Positions 9,439-16,108 of a DNA stretch of 60,232 nt are shown here, piece after piece; within the stretch, counting starts at the first letter, position 1, and each line of letters begins with the position of its first letter. The translations under genes were made by a program, and so were the position numbers. Origin of the DNA: an uncultured Desulfobulbaceae bacterium (lineage in GTDB: Bacteria > Desulfobacterota > Desulfobulbia > Desulfobulbales > BM004); assembly GCA_947258675.1 (NCBI GenBank), contig CAMYJP010000009.1, positions 1-60,232 on the forward strand. Direction: 5' to 3'. The notes under the pieces were generated by a model that saw nothing but the letters and a program-made list of their open reading frames with translations, had not been told where the DNA came from and searched no databases.

Positions 9439-9744
9439 ATGTCTAAAAAAGTATGTTTTATGTTTGCAGCAAATGAAGATGATACATTAGATGGTCTCAG
9501 GTCCACTCTGGGGATGGCTGTTGCTAATCATTATGGATATGGAGTTGTCCTCAATACGGAACTTGCGCCATTGAGTGAATACCATGCCGAAAATGTAGAG
9601 TGGGTCAGGGATATGGAAGGTGATGTCTTATCAACAGTTCCGGCAAATGTTGAAAAACATGGTTTTACCGCCATTACCCTCGAAGAATTGGGGCAGAAGC
9701 TCCGTGAAATGGATGTTATTGTCCCCTATGGACTTCCGGCATAA
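9439..9744 (+). CDS. DsrE/DsrF-fold protein lacking the sulfur-relay Cys
   Basis: 101 residues from ATG 9439, chosen because GGGGGAAAAT precedes it; the longer frame from 9409 overlaps the previous gene. The fold resembles DsrE/F: KKVCFMFAANEDD, then LGMAVANHYGYGVVLNTELA, then a C-terminal ELGQKLREMDVIVPYGL strand-helix. The only Cys is residue 6 in the first strand, so the usual catalytic Cys of DsrE is missing, as it is in some DsrF/TusC partners. It is therefore best seen as a structural partner in a DsrEFH-like complex. This is inference. Confidence 0.72.
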   Translation: MSKKVCFMFAANEDDTLDGLRSTLGMAVANHYGYGVVLNTELAPLSEYHAENVEWVRDMEGDVLSTVPANVEKHGFTAITLEELGQKLREMDVIVPYGLPA

Positions 9745-9773
9745 GATCTCAGACTCGAAAAGGAGCTATTATT

Positions 9774-9947
9774 ATGAAAGTTCTTCATGTATATCGCAAT
9801 GAACCAAACGATGACACAAAAAAACTAGTAGAGGTCGTATCGGAAGGGAATGAAAGCGAAAGCTTTGACCTCAATGTTGATACTCCTGATTATGATAAGC
9901 TTGTTGATATGGTTTTTGCTGCCGACAAGACCATCTGCTGGTGGTAA
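9774..9947 (+). CDS. 57-residue DsrH/TusB-like small protein
   Basis: An easily missed gene: ATG 9774 with AGGAG 8-9 nt upstream, 57 codons, TAA at 9945-9947. It begins MKVLHVYRNEPND, has KKLVEVVSEGNESESFDL, and ends DYDKLVDMVFAADKTICWW. In TusB/DsrH (usually about 95 aa) I would expect a start like 'NRSP...LL..GD.vLL..D' and a tail like 'DF..LV..H..V..W'; both ends are matched but the middle is missing. It contains a single Cys next to the terminal Trp pair. It directly follows the two DsrE-fold genes and is followed by a terminator, so it completes a tusA-dsrE-dsrF-dsrH-like set. Confidence 0.78.
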   Translation: MKVLHVYRNEPNDDTKKLVEVVSEGNESESFDLNVDTPDYDKLVDMVFAADKTICWW

Positions 9948-9976
9948 TCGAATCATTATTAAAAAATTTTCTACTT

Positions 9977-10013
9977 AAAGAGGCCTTTATAGTACTAAAG
10001 GCCTCTTTTTATT
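9977..10013 (+). terminator. Strong Rho-independent terminator of the tusA-dsrE cluster
   Basis: AAAGAGGCCTTTA (9977-9989) pairs with TAAAGGCCTCTTT (9996-10008), a 13-bp perfect stem with a 6-nt loop and a run of T. It ends the sulfur-relay transcript. The next gene begins only 17-20 nt further on. Confidence 0.9.
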
Positions 10014-10026
10014 TGCAGGTTTTGCA

Positions 10027-10963
10027 TTGAAAAACAGATTTAAAGCCTCTGTAATAATTCCTAACCACAATGGGGCTGCGACAATAGAAAAGTGCCTGCA
10101 GGCCGCCCTGGCTTCAAGTTATGATAATTTTGAAGTAATTGTAGTGGATGACCGGTCTGAAGACTGTTCTGTTGATTTAGTCAAAAAATACCCTTGCCGG
10201 CTCATTCAGCTCAATACCCATAGCGGTGCTTCCAAGGCAAGAAATACAGGAGCATTGAACAGCACCGGGGATGTCCTCTTTTTTACTGATGCTGATTGCC
10301 TTTTGGAACAAGACTCCCTGGCAGAAGCGATGGTTACGATTTTAGAAAGCAGCGGAAAAAAGATTGTTGGAGGGACCTATACAAGAATCCCCTTTGATAC
10401 CAGATTTTTCAGCCTGTTTCAATCGGTCTATATTAACTATTCAGAAACCAAGAAAATAATGAACCCAGATTATCTGGCTACCCATGCCTTGGTAATTAGA
10501 AAAGAGCATTTTGTCGAAAGCGGTGGATTTCGGGAAGACTTCATACCTATCCTTGAAGATGTCGAGTTCAGTCATAGGATGAGACAGAAGGGCTTTAGTC
10601 TGCATATGAATCCGCAAATCCGAGTAACTCATATATTTAACTATTCTTTTATCAAGTCAGTTGGCAATGGTATTAAGAAATCCAGTTTCTGGACCCTTTA
10701 CTCTATTAAGAATAAAGATTTGTTGTCAGATTCCGGCACCGCCTCTAGAGAGCTAAAGCTGGCCATTGCTGATTTTACTGGCTGGTCTTATTTTCTGTTA
10801 TAATCTGTTTACAAGCAGAAAACTGTTTCAGGCCTTCTATTCTGCAAGGGGATTGTTTTTTGCTGTTCTTGCCGCTGCATATTATACGGGGATTTATTCG
10901 GTTGTTGTGGGGTATGGGGCACTTAAAGGTTTGATGATGCATTTTTTCGGCAAATACATATGA
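10027..10963 (+). pseudogene. Glycosyltransferase family 2, frameshifted near its C-terminal membrane segment
   Basis: The first frame (10027-10803, TTG start with AGG before it) is a GT-A glycosyltransferase: SVIIPNHNGAATIEKCL, VVDDRSEDCS, GASKARNTGAL, FTDADCLLEQDSL and a downstream LEDVEFSHRMRQKG. It stops abruptly at FTGWSYFLL. The +1 frame picks up with LLILLAGLIFCYNLFTSRK and a second hydrophobic stretch, ending at 10963, exactly the membrane tail such enzymes carry. A 1-2 nt indel around 10755-10800 (near GATTTTACTGG) would join them. It may be a real frameshift, a programmed one, or a sequencing error. The radical SAM gene starts on the last bases (ATGA overlap), which supports the joined reading. 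Confidence 0.75.
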
Positions 10964-12042
10964 CCTATTCACCTTTCAGGCATCTCAGCTCTGTCATCTA
11001 CAAAGGCAACCCTATCCAGCTCACATTTTTTGTGACTGGACAATGTAATGCCCGCTGTCCTTTTTGTTTTTACCTGTCGCAAAAAAAGAAAATTGAAACG
11101 AGTCAGGCAGAACTATCCATTGATGAAATAAAGAGAGTCTCCGCATCAATAGGAAAATTGCTGTGGCTGGCCTTTTCCGGAGGGGAAATATTTCTACGGG
11201 ATGATCTGGGACATATCGCCGAAATTTTTTATCAGCAAAATAAACCTTCGATCATGCTTTTTCCCACCAATGGCATGTTAACCACGAAAATCAGCAATAC
11301 AATCGAAAAAATTCTTCAAAATTGCCCCAAAAGCACAGTGGTTGTAAAGCTTTCACTGGATGGCCCAGAAACAGTGCATGATTCTATCAGGGGCGTTACG
11401 GGCAGTTATCAGAAGACCCTTAATACCTATTATGCCTTGGGAGAATTAGTTGATAAGTATTCAAATTTTGAATTGGGGATCAATTCGGTTTTCTGTGCAG
11501 ATAACCAAGACACAATTGAAGATCTGCTCGCTTTTGTGGCCGGCCTTGACAGAATAAATACCCATACGGTATCACTCATACGGGGTGATGTTTCCGATGT
11601 AAACCAGAAAAATGTAAACTTGAAAAAATATCGGCAGGTTATAGATACAATGGAAATGAACCTCAAAAAGAAAATTGCATCCACATATCGGTTTAAAGGG
11701 GCAAGACTCAAGGCGGCCCAGGATATCCTGCAGCGTCGGCTAATTTATAAAACAGCGAAAGATAATAAATATCAAATGCCTTGTTATGCAGGGAAACTAA
11801 ACCTTGTTCTCACTGAAACTGGCGATCTATACCCTTGTGAATCGTTTAAAATGAAACTCGGTAACGTCAGAGAGGAAGGGTATGATGTCATGAATATTGT
11901 AAAAAATGGTAAAGCTGCTGAAATAATTAAGTCAGTTAAAAAGACGCGTTGTTACTGCACCCATGAGTGTTATGTTATGACCAACATCCTTTTCAATCCA
12001 GCTCAATATCCGGCATTATTGAAACTTTATTCCCAGCTTTGA
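10960..12042 (+). CDS. Radical SAM protein with SPASM-like C-terminus
   Basis: 360 residues. The [4Fe-4S]/SAM cluster motif is CNARCPFCF (CxxxCxxC), followed by the SAM-binding FSGGEIFLRDDL and KLSLDGPETVHDSIRG. The C-terminal part has Cys clusters typical of auxiliary-cluster (SPASM) domains: CYAGKLNLVLTETGDLYPCESF and RCYCTHECYV. Start ATG 10960 overlaps the stop of the glycosyltransferase tail by 4 nt, so the two are coupled. Such GT2-radical SAM pairs are seen in anaerobes near lipid or polysaccharide genes, but the substrate is unknown and no precursor peptide gene is seen nearby. Confidence 0.85.
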   Translation: MTYSPFRHLSSVIYKGNPIQLTFFVTGQCNARCPFCFYLSQKKKIETSQAELSIDEIKRVSASIGKLLWLAFSGGEIFLRDDLGHIAEIFYQQNKPSIMLFPTNGMLTTKISNTIEKILQNCPKSTVVVKLSLDGPETVHDSIRGVTGSYQKTLNTYYALGELVDKYSNFELGINSVFCADNQDTIEDLLAFVAGLDRINTHTVSLIRGDVSDVNQKNVNLKKYRQVIDTMEMNLKKKIASTYRFKGARLKAAQDILQRRLIYKTAKDNKYQMPCYAGKLNLVLTETGDLYPCESFKMKLGNVREEGYDVMNIVKNGKAAEIIKSVKKTRCYCTHECYVMTNILFNPAQYPALLKLYSQL

Positions 12043-12069
12043 CATCCAGCCGAATCGAATAAGGAGTGA

Positions 12070-12237
<168 letters not shown>

Positions 12238-12251
12238 TCGGGAGTATACGG

Positions 12252-13088
12252 TTAACGCGGTTTACCAGCCTTAAACTCCGCACCGACGGTATACTCTGAG
12301 GTACGAATATCGGTCATGCCGATGCAACATGGTTCAGAAAAACCGGCCTTTTCCATCATACTGATTTGATCCCGAACCGGGATCGTACCCCCAATTCATT
12401 GTGACCAAGCCTCAAGGCTGCCTACTAGATTGGCAGGGAGCTCTCTTTCCAACATGATATCAGCAAACTGAAATGATCCCCCTGGTTTCAGAATACGATA
12501 TATTTCTTTAAAAAGGGTCTGTTTGCAGGGAGAAAGGTTGATCACGCCATTTGAGATGACGATATCAAATATATTATCATCAAAAGGCAGGTCTTCAGAG
12601 TGAATATGTTTGATCTCTGCATTTGATGCGCTGGCTTTAATCAGATTCTCTCTGGCCCTGGTAACCATTTCACGAGTGATATCAATGCCAAACACTTTAC
12701 CGGAAGATCCTGTTAGGCGACTGGCAACTATCATGTCAAGTCCAGCGCCACAACCAACATCAAGGATCCAGTTTCCTTGATGAATTTTCCCAAGGGAAAA
12801 GGGATTCCCCACACCGCAAAACGATTCTAAAAGGTCCTCCGGGAAGTCATAAATCAGTGAGGGATATCCCAAAGTATTAGCCCCATCCTTGCCAGTGGGA
12901 TATTGAAATTTATTTGCTGCTGAAAGTGAAACAGAAGCATATTTTTTGCGTATCGCCTCACGAATTTCTTGAAAGGCATCTGGAGAAGCTTCACAATCTA
13001 TTTTACAATCAGTCACTTTCTGCTGACGACCGTCAGTGTTGCCAGAAGGAGGTCAACCACCAGAGTTATTTGCTTGTTGTTTTACCAT
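12252..13088 (-). CDS. ArsM-related SAM methyltransferase, candidate selenoprotein with two UGA-Sec codons
   Basis: Read straight, the frame gives a 206-aa protein ending WSQ-stop (TGA at 12396-12398). Beyond that TGA the same frame continues 47 codons with clear family sequence, IGGTIPVRDQISMMEKAGF and later TSEYTVGAEFKAGKPR, to TAA at 12252. In ArsM-type enzymes this spot is a conserved Cys (W-x-x-C-I-x-G), so UGA replaces Cys and is best read as selenocysteine (residue 231). Upstream of the GTG at 13016 the frame continues to ATG 13088, crossing another TGA at 13053-13055 (SGG-U-PPSG, residue 12), again in a Cys-like setting. Each UGA is followed by a hairpin with a GGU loop. SAM motif I is ILDVGCGAG (residues 108-116). 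GAGAGA precedes ATG 13088. Substrate (As, Se or another metalloid) is unproven; the ArsM Cys in SN-C-V-N-L is Gly here. Confidence 0.8.
12368..12398 (-). promoter_or_regulatory. Candidate bacterial SECIS element for UGA codon 231
   Basis: In the mRNA sense, UGA is followed by 11 nt and then GAUCCC-GGUUC-GGGAUC, a 6-bp perfect stem with loop GGUUC (or 7 bp with loop GUU). The loop GGU begins 17 nt after the UGA. In E. coli fdhF, as I recall it, the SelB-recognised GGUC loop is at about the same distance (18 nt). A clear hairpin at that place also codes for the conserved protein sequence, as bacterial SECIS elements must. Confidence 0.75.
13023..13055 (-). promoter_or_regulatory. Candidate bacterial SECIS element for UGA codon 12
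   Basis: After the UGA, 16 nt precede CUGAC-GGUC-GUCAG, a 5-bp perfect stem with a GGUC tetraloop, the same loop SelB recognises in fdhF. The loop starts 21 nt after the UGA, inside the range seen for bacterial SECIS. The stem is shorter than that of the second element, so support is weaker. Confidence 0.55.
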
Positions 13089-13354
13089 GCTATCTCTCAT
13101 GATTACTTGAACAATAAAATGTTTCGAGGTTGGCAGTTGTTTCTGCCCCTTTTTTATTTTCACACGCTGCATGAAATATATTTCTGATTAGTTGTTGAGA
13201 GTCTTTTGGGACAAAAACTGCAGCAAATTTTCGTAAACAAGGGATTGCGAAGCACAATACAAGGGTTTCCCTTATAGTCTCTTGCTGAAAAATAGGCTAA
13301 ATTATACAACAGTCGAAAAATTTTAGCACAAAATAAGAAGAAAAGGAGTATCAA

Positions 13355-13873
13355 ATGAATTTTAAAGCATACCCAACCGGTAACAAAAAAGTATCTGACA
13401 ATATTTTAAGAACATTGACCTTATTAGTGATCGGTCTATTTCTATTTGTTGGTATTACTAACTGCAGCAGCAGCAAGGCTACTAGTCAGCCGCCAGAGGA
13501 TTTCCTGAAAAATTTTATTGCCAAGCATGAAACTATGGTCGATCCTTCCTTAGTGAATTTTTATATAAAGGAAGAGCAATCAAATGTAGCTGAAAATATT
13601 ACCTCCTCGGTTCAGGCCAAAAAGGCAGAGGGAACTTTGGAAAGCCTGCAACATGCCAGCTTTGATTTTTCAGCCTTAAAGCTAGAGGTCGCCGGGGAAA
13701 AAGAAATGTATGTTGACGACGAGCCCAAAACTTTTCTAAAAATAGCTGTTAAAGGCAGCTACACTATGAAAATTGAGGAGGACGTTAAAACTATAACCGC
13801 GAATAACACTATTATCCTCGAGAAAGAAGGTAAGGAGTGGAAGGTTACCGAAAAAATACATCCCTGGAGTTAA
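13355..13873 (+). CDS. Probable lipoprotein of unknown function
   Basis: 172 residues with a long N-terminal region, a hydrophobic stretch TLTLLVIGLFLFVGITNC and Cys37 followed by SSSK. The lipobox is imperfect (I-T-N-C), so it may be a lipoprotein or a signal-anchored protein. The mature part is soluble and strand-rich, ending TITANNTIILEKEGKEWKVTEK, an NTF2/DUF4878-like finish in which the last strand carries 'W.v.e'. AAGGAG lies 6 nt before the ATG. It is divergent from the methyltransferase and has its own terminator, so it is a single-gene unit. Function unknown. Confidence 0.7.
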   Translation: MNFKAYPTGNKKVSDNILRTLTLLVIGLFLFVGITNCSSSKATSQPPEDFLKNFIAKHETMVDPSLVNFYIKEEQSNVAENITSSVQAKKAEGTLESLQHASFDFSALKLEVAGEKEMYVDDEPKTFLKIAVKGSYTMKIEEDVKTITANNTIILEKEGKEWKVTEKIHPWS

Positions 13874-13902
13874 AGCTTTAGTAAAAGAATAAAGTATTAT
13901 TT

Positions 13903-13940
13903 TGGGGTGAAGCCTGTTTTGGTTTCACCCCATTTTTTTT
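13903..13940 (+). terminator. Rho-independent terminator
   Basis: TGGGGTGAA (13903-13911) pairs with TTCACCCCA (about 13924-13932), followed by an uninterrupted T tract. It ends the lipoprotein transcript. Confidence 0.88.
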
Positions 13941-14007
13941 GTGTATTGAAGGATGAGAGAGCATACTTATCATCAGGCTATATTTTTGAGAGATCAAAAG
14001 TCCTAAG

Positions 14008-14198
14008 AAGTTTCCATCCGGAAACGGCCCTTTTAAGCAATTTCTTCGTCAGCCTGCGGAGTTGTTTGTGCGGCGTACCTGAGTACGCCTCCGCGCAACT
14101 CCTTGTAATCCTTGAACTTGCTCAAAACTACTCGTTTTCGAATTGCAAACAACTTAGTGCAGCCATCCGAAATAAAAGGACTTTCCGGATGGGCACTT
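14008..14198. repeat. MITE-like palindromic element with ~24-bp terminal inverted repeats
   Basis: Left end AAGTTTCCATCCGGAAACGG with CCCTTTT, and right end the reverse of AAGTGCCCATCCGGAAAG with TCCTTTT, form imperfect terminal inverted repeats of about 24 bp at 14008-14034 and 14174-14198. The middle holds nested palindromes: GGAGTTG (14058-14064) with CAACTCC (14096-14102), and GGCGTAC (14072-14078) with GTACGCC (14083-14089) around a CTGA loop. No transposase is present. An open frame of 97 codons crosses it and looks accidental. Architecture fits a non-autonomous mobile palindrome. No second copy was seen in this window. Confidence 0.6.
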
Positions 14199-14319
14199 AG
14201 TAATTAACGTTTGTTGAAGTGATTGGCAGCCAATGCGTTTATTAAGCCTGACAAGGAAAAAGAGTAATAGGCTGGCAGATGGAAAACTTGTAAACATTTT
14301 GCACTGCCTATTTTCAGTG

Positions 14320-15642
14320 CTACCTACAATTTTTGCTCATCTCTTTTACTCTGGTCATGGTCTCTTCTAAATCAAAAGAGAGAATTTTACGTTCCTGCAT
14401 AACAAGGCGACCGTTAATAATAACGGTAGTTACATCTGCGCCTTTTGCTGCGTATACTAGCAGATCAGGGTTGTAAAAAGGCACAAGATGTGGCTGATTC
14501 AAATTGATCATTATGATGTCGGCATTTTTGCCGGGGGCAAGAGTAGCGATTTCCTTTTGCTGACCAAGCACTGCCGCACCACCAATTGTCGCCATTTTCA
14601 AGACCTGGTTTGCGGGCAGGGCAGTCGGATCAAATTGGGTTACTTTGTGGATCTTCGCGCATGTATCCATTTCAGAAAATAGATCAAGATTATTATTGCT
14701 GGCACAGCTGTCTGTCCCCAACCCAGTAGTAATCCCGTGTCCAATCAGCTCCTTCAACGGTGCAATGCCCGATGCGAGTTTCATGTTGCTTTCCGGGCAG
14801 GTGGAAACCTTTGTCTTGGTTTCAGCAAGAATATTCATCTCCTCTTCAGTTAGCCAAACACAATGGACGCAGACGGTTTCTTCATCAAGTATTCCCAGTG
14901 AATTAAGATAGTTAACAGGACTTTTTCCGTGCATTTTCATTGCCTGTTGCACTTCACCTTTAGTCTCCGCAACATGAATAAAAAAATGTACACCCTCTTT
15001 TTGGGCAAGTTTTTTCGCATTTTTAAGTGTGCCGGCGGAACAGGTATATGGAGAGTGGCAGAACAGCCCGGGAGTGACAGTTTTGCTAACTCCTTTGAGT
15101 TTCTTTAAAAAAAGGGCAGCATTTTCTATGTTTTTTCCAGGATCTGGGACGCCAGGTGCAGGGAAGTCAATAATTCCCTGCGAGGCAACTGCCCTGATCC
15201 CGGTTTCCATAAATGCTCTTGCTGCTGAGTCCTCGAAAAAATATCCATCCGCAACTGTAGTGGTCCCGGAAAGAATCATTTCGGCAACAGCCAGTTTGGT
15301 GCACCAATATACCATTTCCGCACTGGCGTATTTGGCCTCAGCTGGAAAGATGTGTTCCTGCAGCCAGGTCATAAGTTGTAAATCGTCAGCCAAGCCACGG
15401 AAAAGTGTCATTGCCGCATGGGTGTGGGTATTTACCAAACCAGGCATGACAAGTGAACCGGCACCATCTATTAGGGTTGTAGATTCGTTATTCCTTATGG
15501 CCTCAAGTGGCAACGCAGACATAGGGCCTGCTTTCGTAATCTTTCCGTTTTTGATGGCAAGATACCGATTTTTAACCAGTTCTGGCTGGCTGGGTGAAAG
15601 GCTGAGAATCATTGCATCATGAATCAGAATATCATCGGCCAT
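14320..15642 (-). CDS. mtaD: 5'-methylthioadenosine/S-adenosylhomocysteine deaminase-type amidohydrolase
   Basis: Amidohydrolase-fold enzyme that deaminates MTA/SAH (or related nucleosides) to inosine forms. Metal ligands appear in order: NTHTHAAMTLFRGLADDLQL, FIHVAETKGEV (His), VHCVWL (His), and GTDSCASNNNLD (Asp). The TRZ/ATZ-type end SLAPGK-like block is ATLAPGKNADIIMI. ATG 15642 (MADDILIHDA) matches the family start and gives 440 residues; the frame extends further upstream without homology. No good ribosome site is visible. MTA/SAH clearing fits a cell with many SAM enzymes. Another deaminated substrate, such as guanine or chlorinated triazines, is less likely. Confidence 0.85.
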   Translation of the reverse strand: MADDILIHDAMILSLSPSQPELVKNRYLAIKNGKITKAGPMSALPLEAIRNNESTTLIDGAGSLVMPGLVNTHTHAAMTLFRGLADDLQLMTWLQEHIFPAEAKYASAEMVYWCTKLAVAEMILSGTTTVADGYFFEDSAARAFMETGIRAVASQGIIDFPAPGVPDPGKNIENAALFLKKLKGVSKTVTPGLFCHSPYTCSAGTLKNAKKLAQKEGVHFFIHVAETKGEVQQAMKMHGKSPVNYLNSLGILDEETVCVHCVWLTEEEMNILAETKTKVSTCPESNMKLASGIAPLKELIGHGITTGLGTDSCASNNNLDLFSEMDTCAKIHKVTQFDPTALPANQVLKMATIGGAAVLGQQKEIATLAPGKNADIIMINLNQPHLVPFYNPDLLVYAAKGADVTTVIINGRLVMQERKILSFDLEETMTRVKEMSKNCR

Positions 15643-16108
15643 AATAATAGATAAGGAGTTATAGTAAAAAAGTTGTAAATAAAAAATGTACCATGTAATG
15701 CCATTCCTGGAAAGGGTCTGTTTTTCTTGTAACAATGGACAAGAATGTATATGTTTTATCCTGCAGTCTTAGAAGCTTCATCTTCAAGCCACGGTTGCCT
15801 TAGGGAAACAGAACCATCTAGTTAATGTGCTTTGGTTTTTATAATTCTCAAGCCTATAAGGGTCGTGCATTGATTTCGGTACATAATTTGCAAATGATAT
15901 GTCTAGTTTCATTAAGATAGTCTTGCTCCGAGCTGTGAGAATCAGGAGTATGTAATTAATAAAAAATAGATGGTTCTCTTCACCTTATGACTAAAATTAT
16001 GTTTCTGTCGCTTAAAGCGAGAGTTTCCATTTTATTGCAGGTTAAAGAATTCTGAAAAATAAGACGAAGAGTCTTTATTGATTTTATAATTTTTTCAGGA
16101 GGTTCAAC
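15643..16108. other. Divergent intergenic region, no gene seen
   Basis: About 465 bp between the deaminase and the OmpA-family gene, which diverge. Only short chance frames occur. CAGGAGG at the right edge is the ribosome site of the OmpA gene. No confident promoter could be picked. Confidence 0.45.

Noticed and set aside
12396..13016. Treating the methyltransferase as a normal 206-aa gene ending at the TGA
   Set aside because: The frame carries family-conserved sequence for 47 codons past the TGA, and the TGA replaces a conserved Cys, so a plain stop is the poorer reading.
13907..14200. 97-codon frame downstream of the lipoprotein terminator
   Set aside because: It lies in a palindromic element with inverted ends, and its start is inside the terminator stem. 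Its sequence is better explained by the repeat.
15029..15622. 197-codon antisense frame over mtaD
   Set aside because: It is the mirror of a conserved amidohydrolase. The sense strand has full family motifs.
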